This document shows, piece by piece, positions 11,171-24,680 of a stretch of 64,000 nt of DNA. Made by a program: the position numbers and the translations under genes. How positions within the stretch are numbered: the first letter of the stretch is position 1; every line of letters begins with the position of its first letter. The stretch lies in the NCBI GenBank assembly GCA_030867875.1, contig JAOWCC010001634.1, forward strand, positions 39,823,403 to 39,887,402, given 5' to 3'. Source of the stretch: Actinernus sp. WN-2022 (taxonomy: Eukaryota; Cnidaria; Anthozoa; Actiniaria; Actinernidae). The notes under the pieces were generated by a model that saw only the letters and a list, made by a program, of their open reading frames with translations, had not been told where the DNA came from and made no database searches.

Positions 11171-11990
11171 ACTGTTTATATACACTATTTGTTAGTCATT
11201 TTTGCATATTTGCTTTGATTTTAAGCATCCCACATGGCCGAGAGGTTCGTTAGTTCATATCAAAATCGGTGGAAATAGCTGAACATTTCCCGCCAGGAAC
11301 GCGAATGTAAAGTCTATTACCGTGTGACACAGCCCTTTTAGTCCCTAAACATAGTTAAACATCTCAGGACTGAGATCAACTTTATTTAAACACACACGCA
11401 GCACCCTCACAACTAGAAGCTGATTTCCAGAAGGGGCGTGCACTACTCGTATATAAATAAAATAATGTTCTAAGCTAAAAACTAACCTAATACATGTCAA
11501 TCTATGATAAATACTACTATAGATACTACTAAAAACTGCTAACTACTATATTTAGATACTAATGCATATAATTACGCTAATAGGCCGGGGGAAATCTTTG
11601 AGCGACTGTAAGTCAGGGCTGTAAGTCAGGGCTCGACATTGCGACAAATACAGTTGCCATTGCGACTAAAACATAATGTTTGGCAACTAAAACTGACCAA
11701 CTAGTCGCCAACTCGGCTACTGCATTTTCTGGCCGGCGACTAGATTTTATTTATCAGTCGTCGAGTGGGAACTTCGGATTAAAAAAAAAAACAATTTCGA
11801 GGCTTGCTGTAAATCCAATTAAAACGGACAATCACTTGTTCTCATAACAGATTGTAGATGGTTTAAAATCTCCACCGGAAGTGGCAGTGGATGCGATTCG
11901 AACCGGCCTCGAGGTGTGTATATCTGTTTTTGTTTTTGTTTTCATCATCCTTGTTTAATAGTCTACCCCAGCGGCTCTTCTGGGCAGTTT
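11171..11990. other. COG5 intron: low-information sequence, possible dispersed repeats
   Basis: No gene is seen. Short duplications occur (GTAAGTCAGGGCT twice near 11608-11630), followed by a CGACATTGCGAC-rich stretch that may be an old repeat. A GGTTCGAATCGC motif on the minus strand near 11900 resembles a tRNA B box, but no A box at the right spacing was seen. Confidence 0.35.
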
Positions 11991-11999
11991 TTCATTATT

Positions 12000-12195
12000 T
12001 TTTTTCGGATTGGGCTACCTGTGACCGCGTGCCACAGGAAGCCCAATCCGAAAACAATGAAGAATGAATGAAAAAAATACAATCTGTTGATAGTTGCGGA
12101 ATCTTGATGTTCTTAAAACAAATATTAGCCCGAAAACGAAGTTCGGGCGCTGTTTTAAGAACATCAAATTTCCAAGGGGAACTATCAACCGATGT
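12000..12195. repeat. Pair of strong hairpins
   Basis: The first is at about 12005-12051: TTCGGATTGGGCT pairs with AGCCCAATCCGAA around a CCTGTG/CACAGG inner stem. The second is at about 12079-12195: TTGATGTTCTTAAAACA pairs with TGTTTTAAGAACATCAA, with inner GCCCGAA/TTCGGGC and outer GATAGTT/AACTATC stems. The second has the layout of a foldback MITE. No ORF is present. Confidence 0.8.
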
Positions 12196-12639
12196 CCAGA
12201 GACAGAAACGCTTTATTTGTCGCGTTAGTAGAAAACACTGACTAGTATTCTAACATGAATCCTGCAATCTGATTGGTCAGTTCAGCTTCTCGCTATCTAT
12301 TCTGTGATAGGTGTCTGTGTAGCCATTCAGTGTTTGCCAGCGTGATTCCGCGTTGATTGGTTTTGTAAAACATTGTGGAAAGATAAACGAAAATAAATTA
12401 AATTATCAATAATATTGATTATGGTGATCGGTTTGAGCTTCACCTCTCTGCTTGTCAGTTGAACCTATCGTTGTCGAATACTAAGATACATACAGATAAA
12501 TTGGAGGGTTGTGTGCAACAACAAGGGTGTAAGTGACTCCTGATCACTTTTGAAATTCTCCATTAGAAAACAAATAATTTGAAGGAGAATTTAGCATGTG
12601 ATCAGGAGATACTTACGCCCTTCTTGGACACATCCGTTA

Positions 12640-12770
12640 AATTGGAGTACTCTTTCATTCATGAAATACTTTCAATATATGCTTCGCTTGTCATGCACAA
12701 AGGTTTCAATATGAGGCTCCGGAGCAAATATAATGTCTTCTATTCTCCGAGAAAACAATAAATGTATGTG
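12640..12770. repeat. Dispersed repeat 'GCACAAAGGTTTCAATATGA' family, copy 1
   Basis: Contains the core TGTCATGCACAAAGGTTTCA followed by ATATGAGGCTC and a TTCTATTCTCCGAGAAAA block. The same core recurs at 17950-18090, 28128-28215 and 54690-54775. Confidence 0.7.
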
Positions 12771-13035
12771 ATATAGTTATATGTATACACGTTCATGATT
12801 CTGTACCAAAACTGATGCCAATGTTGTCAGGGCCTTAATCAGGAAGTTCCGATATAAAAGGTTAGGCCCTCCTCTTTTCATGCAGTTGGAACTCGAAATT
12901 TGAAATTGCAGAGCAGTAAAGAAAGCGTGCAATCATGTTATTGGTCCTTTCCTGTTAGAATGCTAAATTACTAAGGTAATTTCGTCTAATTAAACAAGCA
13001 AAACAAACTGACCAGAGGAAGATAGTTGTTCATTA

Positions 13036-13166
13036 ATGGCTGCCACTGGGACTTGGACTCTTTTCGAACTGTGTAGCCCTTACTTTGTAGTTAAACATTG
13101 ATTACTGCCAGTGGTACTTGGACTCTTTTCGAACTGTGTAGCCCTTACTTTGTAGTTAAACATTGA
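13036..13166 (+). repeat. Direct duplication of about 64 bp
   Basis: The block with ACTTGGACTCTTTTCGAACT and ending TAGTTAAACATTGAT occurs twice in a row with almost no change, so the duplication is recent. Confidence 0.9.
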
Positions 13167-13718
13167 TGTGTTTGATTTGAATTTCGTGCGATAAGCAAAC
13201 AGTAGGGAGCACTCAAGCGGAGCATCACGCAGATGTTCACTCGACAAAGGCTGAGTGACAACTGAAGGTGTCAATGGCCATGATCCTTTTATACCGAACT
13301 TCCTTTTTAAGAGATCTTAAAGGAGATGCCAATATTGGAAATAAGTTCATTTAACAGTGAACAATATCTGAAATAAATATGATATCATATATTCTCAAAC
13401 TCGTGAATAATTAATGATAATATTACGAAGAAACTCACAAGCGTTAAGGAGTCTTGATATCGTGATCAAACACTTGTATCAATTATCCAGAACTTTCTTT
13501 TCGTTTTCTCTTAAATGGTATGTTCGTTTGAAATGCCATATCAAATACTCATACTTGTGTTTGATCATGAGATCAAAACACCTTGAAATGAAAAAAAAAA
13601 AAACTCCGCTACGTATTGTTTTTCAACTTCAGTTCTCAGTGTTTTGATATCGAGATCAAACACGTGTACGAGTGTTTGATACATTGCATAAAATTCGTCT
13701 GATGCGATCACGATAAGA

Positions 13719-13795
13719 AATAGAAAGACAGTGTCAAACCAGGATGGCTATGATTAGAAATAGAAAGACAGTGTCAAACCAGGATGGCTAGATGA
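13719..13795 (+). repeat. Direct duplication of about 34 bp
   Basis: AGAAATAGAAAGACAGTGTC followed by AAACCAGGATGGCT occurs twice, separated by a few bases. Confidence 0.9.
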
Positions 13796-14470
13796 CTAAG
13801 AAACACTCCTGGTTAGTTCACTAAAGCCCGGTTTACATGACAAGCACTAAATGTTTGGTACGCCTGCCAAAATATTGCGTTCCGGGTATGGGTACCCGAA
13901 AATCTAGGTGTGCCGAGACCCTGTGAAAAGGTGGTGTCGGTCCGCCTGTTTGCAGCAGTGCCCAAAACGCTTGTCGTGTAAACGAGGCTTAAGAAACACT
14001 CATGGTTGTAAACTGAAGGGCAGCACATTGCGCCATTGTGATGCGCATGTATCTAGTATATGCGCTATATAAATGAATACCTTCCTTTTCTCTATAGCCT
14101 CACAAAGGCTGATCGAAATACGTATGGCTTTGATATGTTTATATCATGCTGTACATTCTCTATATACCCGTATACTGGTCAGTGTATGATGTTTTTAAGT
14201 TGCTGTTGTGATATATAGAATTTGTTTGTTTGGTTAGTTTTGAGACGATAATAGCTTCGAGGATTATAGTTTTTTTTATTTCCTAGTCATTGCACGTGTA
14301 CGCTAATTATTTACTGTCAGGAGGAGTTTATAGAAATAAGCCCTTCCCCTTTGTGTGTGTATATTACATATGTCTACTTTTCAGTATTGTCTAAACTTGG
14401 CCCGAAATAAAACAAGAGAAACGTGTTTCTTGCTTTAGCCCGAAGATAAATTATTATACTGAGGTAATTA

Positions 14471-14834
14471 AAGGCGCACTGTTAACCGAATTGAACATTC
14501 AAGTGTCTTTAAAACAAAACTACAAAAATAACAGCCTGAGATAGAAGAGAAATACCATGTGAATGTCCTGATGTGTTTTTCAAACTTTTTCGATAGAGGA
14601 TGGCAAAGATTAAAGTGGATTACAAAAGCTTCTTCTAGAAACTTGACTGATTTCGGTTACAGAGAACCGATTACAAAGTAGTATTTTTCATTCACTCGAA
14701 TCTTTGCCACCTTCATCAAAATTGTCTCACATTTTCTCCAGTGTACCTGGAAAGGATACTCTGTTAATCTGAGTAGTTATTTGTTGTATTTCGTCATGAG
14801 AAAGTTGATCATTTTGGGGTTAACAGTGCCTCTT
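14471..14834. mobile_element. TA-flanked MITE, 'AAGAGGCACTGTNAACC' family, copy 1
   Basis: Ends are AAGGCGCACTGTTAACC and the inverse of AAGAGGCACTGTTAACC, both flanked by TA. The interior holds GAGGATGGCAAAGATTAAAG. Three more copies lie at 52207-52478, 58711-59023 and 60124-60527. No coding capacity; mariner-like by target site. Confidence 0.85.
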
Positions 14835-14839
14835 TAACA

Positions 14840-16685
14840 TGCGGAAAATAATCTTCACGTGGCGTCATGAGGACGACAGGAAAAGACAATCGCGTAAACA
14901 TTGCTTAAATCCACTTTGCGGTAGATCCCATCACGCGAGTTATCTTCCGGCAAGGAAGTCGGTTCCGTTTTGGTAGATATCATTGCTACCCCATTCGTTT
15001 TTAAAATATATTTTTAGTTTTGTATGAAGTTTTCTGATGAGATTTATTGTGCCAATTTTTTTTGGTTGAAACCGGTCTTGCTCAAGACAACACCGGAAGT
15101 TCCCTGTTAAACAAATGAAGAACTCCCGCCAAATTTCTATGGTAACTATTCATTCCCTTCAAACATGGAAACGTCATAAATCTTGCGTGCTTTTTTTTGT
15201 CATACCTCGAAATTGACAAAATCCATCAATATTACTGATCCTTTGTTTTCTGTTTTGTCTTCCCTTCATCGAGTGAACTTAACATTAAAATCATTATGAT
15301 TCTCGATCAATTATCCTTTGATTTAACGAGGGCTGAAGAGTGAATCTTTTCTGTGAAGACCTTATTCAAATCTCGAAAATTGGGCAGAGTAAACTCTCTA
15401 TTCTTTAGGAGAAATCACTGTAATCTTGTTTGTTTTATCGGAAAGTGATTACGACGCGTCAGTCTTCTTAGTACGTACAGTCCTATGAGCCCTCCTCGTC
15501 GACTTATCGTCGAATAATTAATACAATAATTAATAATAATACAAAAAAACGGAATGGTTTCTAAGTGGAATGTTTTTGCCAACCATTTTATTGTCTCTTG
15601 AAGTCAAGGTTTTGCGTTTGTCTGCCAAGACGAGAATGTTGCATGTGAACAAGTTATTTTAAGAGGAGATCTTTTACAAAGCCGCGTATTGGGCGCAAAA
15701 AAAATAACAGAAGACTGAGTTTTGTGCCGAGCTAAAATGGATTTTAGCAAAGATTTCACGATATTGTTGTTGCTTTTTGAATGGTGAAAGTTAAATTGGA
15801 GTATTAATACCAAGCGAAAATTTAAAACTAAAACTTCTCTCGTCAGGGCTGGACCTGAATATGTAACACCAAACTTAAGGTGGTTCAATGGCTGACTAAG
15901 TTTACAAACAAAAGCACACAACTAACTTTGTGCCACGCTACAGTTGTTAGACCTGATTCAGATGTCGAACTTTTCATGCGCCGAACGTAATAAAAACAAA
16001 AGATAATTAGGCGGCTTATTTTGATCTAATTAGGTTCGACGCATGAAAAGTTCGACGTTTGAATCGGGCCTCAGTCAAGATTTTGTTATTTGTGTTTGTT
16101 TGTGACTAATAAAATAGTAACCAAAGCGAGAATTGGAATTCAAATTAGTTTGTAGCTTTTTTCAAATATTGCGCGACAATTAGAAAAATCTGCTATTCAG
16201 TAACATGATCACGTTGACTTGGGTTTGCTCTGTTCATCGCAACTATGCCAACAACAACTTTGATCAATAGCGCATGGGTTTTACCGCCACTGACGAGCCA
16301 ACCGCGTCCAAATTAGCGCAGTTCGACTGATACAAAGTGTAGACGAGTGATTCATATCGCACCTCAGCCGTCGCGATTTGAATTATTATTATTTTTGACG
16401 TTTATAACTATTTTGAGATCCCTATGGGCAAATATTTCAATTTGTGTGACTGAAAACAGGATGGAATAAAGGCTTCTAGTGAAAGGCTAAGGCTGAGAAT
16501 TAATATTGAAAATCCTGTACGTGTTCTAAAAAAAAGAAGTAACGATTGTATTATCAACTGCGCCCCCCCCCCCCCCCCCCCCCCTTCCCGTTTCATGCGT
16601 CACTTAAAGCTTCCTTTAATCGCGTTATCTAATCCAATGATATTTGTCACCGTGGTTTGTTCTCTTTCTCGATTTATTTGAAGAT
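14840..16685. other. COG5 intron: no gene recognised
   Basis: AT-rich DNA with a minus-strand stop-free stretch at 15921-15604 that has no recognisable motif. Near 15968 and 16040 the sequence CTTTTCATGCGYCGAAC appears in inverted orientation about 70 bp apart, which suggests a small hairpin element. A poly(C) run lies at about 16563-16584. Confidence 0.4.
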
Positions 16686-16689
16686 CAAG

Positions 16690-17222
16690 GTCAAAATAAC
16701 AAGAGAAACTAAGAGCAATCAATGAACATGTACGGTCTCATACTTCATATCAAAATAACAAGAGAAACTAAGAGAAATCAATGAACATGTGCAGTCTCAT
16801 ACTTCATATCAAAATAACAAGAGAAACTAAGAGAAATCAATGAACATGTGCAGTCTCATACTTCATATCAAAATAACAAGAGAAACTAAGAGAAACCAAT
16901 GAACATGTGCAGTCATACTTCATATCAAAATAACAAGAGAAACTAAGAGACATCAATGAACATGTACGGTCTCATACTTCATATCAAAATAACAAGAGAA
17001 ACTAAGAACAATCAATGAACATGTACAGTCTCATACTTCATATCAAAATAACAAGAGAAGCTAAGAGACATCAATGAACATGTACGGTCTCGTACTTCAT
17101 ATCAAAATAACAAGAGAAACTAAGAGACATCATTGAACATGTACGGTCTCATACTACATATCAAAATAACAAGAGAAACTAAGAGACATCAATGAACATG
17201 TACGGTCTCGTACTTTCATGTC
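16690..17222 (+). repeat. Minisatellite, about 60-bp unit, 9 copies
   Basis: Units contain CAAAATAACAAGAGAAACTA followed by AGAGAYATCAATGAACATGT and a TCTCATACTTCATAT end. Copy-to-copy variation is small. Confidence 0.95.
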
Positions 17223-17949
17223 AAAATCATACCCTATTGCAGACTAAAAAGGCAACATTTATAACCATATTTCAGACTAAAATAGCTCGAAAACCATACC
17301 CCGTATAACTTATTTCAGATTTTCATCTGCTGTGTTTACTACTTTCAATGTGAATTCTTTGTGCGTTAAGAATGCTCCTACTGCCTTAAAAACAAAAGGG
17401 TTTTGACAACACAGAAATAAATGCTAAAGAAAAAATGATAAAGACTAAAGAAATGAAAATGAAATGTGAACTAAAGAATTTTTTTTTTTTGAAAGGAATG
17501 GGCGTGCGTATTCATTGGAGAATTATGTCTGATCAAACTGAACCTGAATACATTCAGCTATGTTCAGTTGTTTCTCATACCATTGCACAATTTCTCCTTA
17601 AACGCCACCAGTTTATAATTTTCTTCTCCTAAAGTCTCGTAAATTGTGACATTTATCTTTTTACTCTCTGAGGCAAATACTACACGATAATTATACAAGC
17701 CTTCCAACTAAATATAATATACTTACAGTACAGTGAACTAATCTCTTCGGTTCAACGTCTGTTTCCTGTGAGTAGAGTTTTCTTGAAGCGTTAAAGACTC
17801 AGTGTTCATAAAATACAGGCGATAGGCTACTTAAAGGGTATTTATTAGCATGTATTCGTAGCCGAATGAAATTATATATGTCGAGATCATTAAAGATCTC
17901 TAGCATCCGTTCTGAGCGCACGTATATTGCTTTAGGATAATAGGTTCTT

Positions 17950-18090
17950 TCGATATGTGTTTCACTTGTCACGCACAAAGGTTTCAATATGAGGCTAAGA
18001 GACAAATTAAATGTAGGAGAATAGAATACATTTATTTTTTCTCTGAGCCTTATTGAAACCTTTGTGCGTAAGAAGTGAAGCACATATCGA
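17950..18090. repeat. Dispersed repeat 'GCACAAAGGTTTCAATATGA' family, copy 2 (hairpin form)
   Basis: The left arm TGTGTTTCACTTGTCACGCA is answered by a right-arm inverse near 18050-18090, so this copy folds as a hairpin of about 140 bp. It shows that the family is a foldback MITE. Confidence 0.75.
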
Positions 18091-18299
18091 CAGAAGCCTA
18101 TCAGATATTTTAGTCGGTATTCATCTCGCAAATGCATTTCCAATTTCCCCTGCTTGAAGCCGAATGCATTTGATACGTACCCGAAACTCAATTGGCTAGA
18201 TAACTGCTCAGTAAGGTTCATGTCATTTCTAGAGGTCCCCCAATGGCGGCCGTGGGAACAACTGAACCGTTTAAGGCCGGTAGAGATTGACAAGGTGTG

Positions 18300-21200
18300 T
18301 AACGCCTAGACGTTCCATGATCGTTCCTTAGTTACCAAGTCTCTTTCTACTTATAATTTAGCAGTTGGTTTGTTATGGTTATTTCCATTACATGTGTATT
18401 TTTTTATCATTTAAGTGTTTCTTATGCTCGTGTTATAGTTGGCTCATGTGTAGTCATACAGGCACCAGATTATGCTCAGAAAATTCCTCTAAATTATTCA
18501 CGCTAAGGATCCTCTCAGTTGATGTCTTTAGGAATACAGCTCTTCTACCAGTTAGCTGCTTACCGACTACTCGCGCACAACTAATTGATTTTGCTATCCT
18601 GAAAATGATGAGGTTGTCTGTTTGATTTGTGTGTTTATTTATTCATTTCAGCCGTCGTTTGCATTGTTCGTTCTTTTGTTTGTTCGCTAGCTGTTCTACA
18701 TACTCAATATTTCTTCAATAAGTTAGTCAGTTAAGTACAGTTTGTACTCCAAAATGTTAATCAGTTGATCATTTACTGGTCAACAATACAACCAATACAA
18801 CTTTTCGTTAATTTCAGCCTTAATGTATCTTTTTGAATACTAAATTTTATACTGAGTTTTCTATTCGTGTATACACGTAGCTTACAATTGATTGATAATG
18901 CTACTTCATCTTGTCAATGTACATCAGTCTATCTTAGAAATACGAAGACAAAACGTGGATGGTCGCTATGTTGCCGTTCACTTCATTCAGTCAGAGCGTA
19001 TACACACTTAAAATACTGTATTGTGGTTCTCCCGAATAGACCTGAAGGGTTTGTTTTTCTCCCCTTGCGCATCGTACGTTGATCGAACACTAGTTTGTGA
19101 ACGTAGCTCAGTATTCGACTCGTTTTCTCGGGATTTCTTTATCAGAGATTCCGTTGCAATTAATGAAGTGGGCTGGATGCGGTCTCTTGCAGAAACTGAA
19201 CCCTTTTTTATTTGAATGCACTCTTATAGTGCCTCATGCCTCAAGAAAGAGACTTGTTCTTTCCGTGTTATTTAATTATCGCTGACGGCATGAAAACCGA
19301 GGACCATTAAGGTCCAAACAACACGGCCTTTATAAAATAGATGTCTGCCGATTTAAAACCATAAATCAAATCCAAAAGCTCGTCGCTGTCCAAATTAAAA
19401 ACTAATAATTTTGAAATTTAACATTCTCCCTGTTGTGAAACAAACAAACAGTACAGAAAACCAGGAGTGTGATTCGATTGTGATTTTATTCACGATTCTC
19501 TTTTGTTTTACAGCTCTTGTTTTTATAACTACGGAAGTAGATTGTGGTAATGTTGACTACCGAATATCGAAAACCACGAACTGTAATGCCGATGATCGAC
19601 TCCGAAGACTCAATGTTTTGGTAGTAAGACTAAGTCGGAGAAGAATTCCCCCAACATGCTCATTTTTAGACAATCAAGTTATCCTCAGATGACTCTACTT
19701 CGCTACTGGCGCCTCTGCCATTTCGTATTACGTTAACGACCTCGTCAAATTGGATCCAAGGTATAAATTGTATGGGGAAAACATGTCTATCACACGAAAG
19801 GACATGCAATTGTTTCTAATATAATACCCACGGGAACGAATGATTTTCAGCTCATTGTTATCACTGGAAGTATGATCTTAATCTTAATCAACGCTGCCAA
19901 CCCTTTTAAACCCTTCAACACTATCAAAATAACCAGAGAGTCTTTTTTCCTCGCAAAGATTTTGTCTGAAAAAGCTATGTATTGCGCCGCAAGTAATAGC
20001 TACTCTATGTTCTATCTCCCTCTCTTAAGAATATAGAGCTTAGATCCTGTGATAAGCTGTGTGTGGGAAAAAGCTTTTTGTTGTGCATGTATGATCTAAG
20101 TGCAGTCTTTAAAGTCATACCCGAGAATCAGTAATTCTAGCCTAACTAATGTACTTCTTGCGGCGCTCTCTATTTAGCTAAAAACCTCGTTCACGCATCC
20201 TTTAGGTTGCCTTTTTTACGTACGCATAGGGAAGTACACGGCCTTTTTTAAACTGATTATTTTCTGAGAGGTTGAAATACCTAGTGCTTCTTGTGTTGGT
20301 GATGCAGACGAACTCTCACACGGAGGTCCAAGGAACATTTCAGCGTGTGAACGTTTGTTTTCCTTTTTCTCCCGTAATCATACTCTAACTTCCTTACAGC
20401 CTTAGTCCCTGGGCACACCTGTCGTAAAAAAAAAAAAACTGGACAAATCACTGAACTGTAGAACGAGACGCAATTCCCCCGAGATCAGCGAGAGCACCCA
20501 CTTCGTGTGACCAGTAAACCTTATGGATTCCCCTTACCGATTAAAAACTGGCGGTTCTTCTCTCTGAGTTCGGTTGTAGCTCTTCCACTTGGAGTTTACT
20601 GAAGGTGGTCCAATTAAATAGTATTTTATGCGGCGTGAGTATTTTCGTTGTCTGAATTAAACCCGATTTTCGTCTCTGTAAAACGGACCTCTCTTGACCG
20701 GTTGTTTTGATGTTCACTACGGTAAGTCTATTTTGAATTGCAAATTTGCGTGTAATGAAAATAAACGTCGTTCTATTACAAATAGGTTGAATGGCCTAGC
20801 AACAGCCGTTGGGAGCTCGAAACGGGTCCTTTGTAATATGCAGCGTGGTTTTTCATTCTAATTGACACCACGATGATGCATGCAACCAAGACAAACAATC
20901 GTAGCTCACAATGTTCGAATAATTGTTTTCTTATACCTCAGTTGCAGGTTAATTTCACAGGCTGAAACGAGCTTAATCGACCGATATCCTGCTGTAGAAC
21001 TCTCCGGTGCACTCTCTGTATCCTATTTTTTCAAAGAACAGCTTATTGCAATTTCACTGGAGTTATACAGCTGCGGTTTTCCAAGCGAAGACTATTTTAA
21101 GCCTTTAGCATCCTCGTGTAATATATATTTTTTTACAAGTCAGAGAACAGCTGAAACGCTATGACAATTCTTTGTGCTTATGGATAAGTTAGTTCACAAT

Positions 21201-22960
21201 ATGATCGATTTCGTTCATTAAAGTGAAGATTATCCCGAAAGTCTAATCCAATTGATCTAAATTGAATTTCTAAAGACAGTTCAATGCGTTATGAAAGTTT
21301 TTATCTTATGTAATATTTGTAAGGGTATATAACTTCTACTCTTCTCAGGAAACTTATACTTTGTTTGCCTAATTTCTATTTGTTATCGTGGAAAATATGT
21401 TTACTTGAGAGCGAGGGGTTTCCCAGCGGGGAAACATCCCCCGTCAAAACTACATGACATAGAGTACATCATTTATCGCTGTGAAAATATCTTAGTACTA
21501 TTTAATGAAGAGAAAAAATCGTAAATTACAAAAAAAATGAAAAATTCATAATAACACGGTAGAACGCTTTCTCTATTAAGAAAGTCTGGATCTCGTTTTT
21601 GAATTTTTGCCTGGTAATTATTATATACTGTTAGAGTGATTGATTGCGGCTCCAAAAAGGACAAGTACACACATTTCCGACGAGAAGATTTGAGATTTGT
21701 TTCTTTGTTTTGAAATTAAGCTTGTATTTTTTGTTTATTTCCTATCTCTTTCACAAATTATTCCTGCACAAAAATCGAATGAATCGAAATAAAATACATA
21801 AAACTCGTTTTGGAGGGTAATATTATTTTCGTTTGTTTATGCATTTATTTTTCAAGACTGAGGCGAAAAAGTATAAGAACTTAATGGTGATGAATGCTAG
21901 GGACTGGCATATACTTGGGAACTTTATCACTACGGACGAAATTCGTGCATGGCCATGGCGATATGCTCATCCGAGAAGTGCGAACTTGTGTTGTTTGGCA
22001 AAAGAAAATAAATTGTTTCGAATTGAGTAGGGCCGCACTTGTAATCACTGCGAGAATTAACTTTTAACCTCCTTTCGTGGGAAGAAAAAAACGCCCCCTC
22101 TGTAAGCTGCGTTTATGGTTACGAAGTTCCGATTAAAACAGTATGGAACTCGAGATAAAATGTAACCTGTAACGAGAGAGAAATACCCCCTCCTCTTCCC
22201 TACTATAGAAATAGTGGCAAGGCTGCTTTTTATAACGCCATGCGATCAGCGGCAATGAATGCCGACATTACCAGTGACCGTTTGTTCTCTTTTAATGCTT
22301 GTCAGAGGAAACCCGTTGTAAATAAATCGGCCCAACTAGCCGCAACGACAATGCAATAAAGTGCCTTACATGCACCTGACCCTACACCAAATATGGCTCA
22401 ACTACCACATGGCACGGAGGAGAAATATGATGGTAAAATCGGGGGGAGAAACCCTTTCATTCAAAATTTTAATACCAGGACTAGAAGTATATAAAAAACT
22501 GAGAAACCACTACCACTAAGTAAATATTCCTAATGTCTATGTATGGTGCGTGGGTCGTGGGTCGTGGCACTTTTCAAGATTTTGACTACGTTTTTGGATA
22601 ACCAAAAAAGTACAACTCAATTCAATATACGGGCAGTTGTCAAATACTTTTATTTCATTTTCACTTTTCCCATTCACGGCGAACAACAGATACAACAATT
22701 GATAGTTCCATCAAACGTACCGAACATAATTAGTAATAATAATAATTAGTAATAATAATAATTAGTAATAATATTTATTGAAACACGATTGATGTGGTCG
22801 TGTGTCTGAACTAATTAACTAATTAACAAATAAGTAATAAATTGATTAATGTCTACAAGATGTGTGAAAAGTTATGTGATGTAAAATACGTGAATTTACA
22901 CGGAGTTGTCGCCGGTATGTACAAACTACAAGCAAACTACATGCGGACATACATGTTACT
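18300..22960. other. COG5 intron, about 4.7 kb: no recognised gene
   Basis: I read both strands and saw no exon with matching COG5 sequence, no transposon protein and no long tandem repeat. Stop-free stretches (for example 19411-19692 and 20880-21164, plus) have no recognisable motif. An AAT-rich microsatellite occurs at about 22730-22775. Confidence 0.4.
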
Positions 22961-22964
22961 TAAC

Positions 22965-23080
22965 GGACACCATGGACACATACATACACATACATACACC
23001 ATGGATACATACATACACATACATATACCATGGATACATACATACACCATGGATACATACATACACCATGGATACATATA
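22965..23080 (+). repeat. Microsatellite of CATA/CACA with CCATGGATA
   Basis: ACACCATGGATACATACATA repeats irregularly. Each unit holds an NcoI-type CCATGG palindrome. Confidence 0.9.
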
Positions 23081-23204
23081 TTGTTATTGATCCCTAGTAA
23101 GTTTCAATGTTTCTTGGCTTTCCAAATGTCTTTGAGCCCAGTTGTAAAGATTTCTATTTCCAGTATGCTAGTGATGTAATGTTATAGATGTAATGTCAAA
23201 AACT

Positions 23205-23490
23205 GGCAGAGATAATGACCGTTTTTATACACATCCATGGTATATTTGTGGTATATTTGTGGCATATATCAGTAATTTTACCAAATATTTTGCTGGTACA
23301 AATGAATAGTTTCATTCACAAGGAGAACGAAACCACAGTAAATTGGCCTTCTGTGACGTCACATAATTACCATTTTCGAAATGTAAACTTTTATAAGTCC
23401 TAGACGCAACACTCAAGAACTATTTTACTATTCACCAATTCATTCGATGTAGAATCGATATTAATGATAAAAAAAAGTTGGGCTGTATAG
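23205..23490. repeat. Dispersed repeat shared with 58225-58470
   Basis: Shares TGTGACGTCACAT, TTTATAAGTCCTAGACGCAA and the following CACTCAA...TTCACCAATTYA blocks with the copy at 58225-58470. No ORF; probably an old MITE or SINE. Confidence 0.65.
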
Positions 23491-23688
23491 GCAGTTTAAG
23501 AGTTACATCAGGAGTTCTGTTGGGAACGAGTAGAGTAAGGCTTTTAGATGAATAAGGACTAGAATACAGATCACTTATCGCAGATTGATTTCCTTTGTTT
23601 TTCCTTCATGAATTAATAGTGAGTTAGATTTTTTAAAATAATGGCTTACCACCTGCTTATTGAAACATGCAGCTCCTTACCAAAACAA

Positions 23689-23735
23689 CTAACCCTAACC
23701 AACTAACCCTAACCCTAACCAACTACCCTAACCCT
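23689..23735 (-). repeat. Interstitial telomeric (TTAGGG) tract
   Basis: About seven degenerate CCCTAA units with CCAACTA interruptions. TTAGGG is the telomere repeat of cnidarians and vertebrates. It is short, so it is more likely a repair-derived insertion than a chromosome end. Confidence 0.85.
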
Positions 23736-24680
23736 GCGCTGCCATCACCTGCTTTATTCTAAGGACAATTGTACTGTGTCACCTTGTCATACTGACTAGC
23801 GCCTCCGTTGATCTTCTCTGCCATCTTCAATTATGATTTAAGTTCAGCATACCCCAACTTCCCGCTTTTAAGAACGTTTTAAAGAAAAGCGTCAGTGGAA
23901 TTGATTATAATGAACAAGTTGTACGATTTTGCAATTACTGGATTTCATCAATATGTCATACACGTTGAAGATTAGGTAATTCTGCTCAAAATGATAATAT
24001 ATTTCAATATAAACTGCGTACCAACAGCTCTTTGTCTCTGCGGATCTGCCGGTGAAACTGTTGACGTTCTTAACCTGATTAATAATTAATAGGTACTAGC
24101 AGTAAACCCATCATGTGGTATCATTGCTTGGTAAAGAACTGATTAGATACTCAGTTCGTACTCAGACAGACACTCGTTCGTGTTGGATACAGAACTGATT
24201 AATAAAACATTAATGTCGGAATATCTGATATAATACTGATAATAAAACATCAGTGTCGTATCAGATATACAGACAGTGCACTATGCTATAGTGTCTGTAT
24301 GGGGGAGGTCTCACATCTGATCTCTGACCTCCCCTACCCCAGTCGGGTGAAATGCCAATGTAATTTTCCTGTATGTAAGAGTTAAATACCGAGAACGGAG
24401 GCAATAAGCCATATACATCCCGACGTTCGAGGTATTTAAGTGTCTTTCGCAAAATTTTCGCAAAATTTTCATTGATGTAGCTCTTTTTAGGTAGATTTTG
24501 GGCGAGTACCAAGACGGAGAATAGGTTCTAAATCATTATCGGGATATTTAGTAAGTTTGGCTGAAGCCAAGGTGGATGAATTCCTTGGAGAAAATAATAA
24601 AACAAATTCCTTAATGCAAGCGCAATTCAGTGTATAAGCTAGAAACAACAAAATATCGTTGAATTGTATTGAATTGCTCG

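Noticed and set aside
17799..18293. 164-residue minus-strand frame
   Set aside because: It covers a hairpin repeat (17950-18090) and shows no domain; probably chance.
18520..18620. Possible missing COG5 exon (LPTTRAQLIDFAILKMM)
   Set aside because: The residues resemble the expected segment only loosely, the exon would enter and leave in the wrong phase, and the donor (gttgtc) is poor.
19411..19692. Small membrane protein gene
   Set aside because: One hydrophobic stretch is present, but no homology, promoter or splice evidence; AT-rich intronic DNA often gives such frames.
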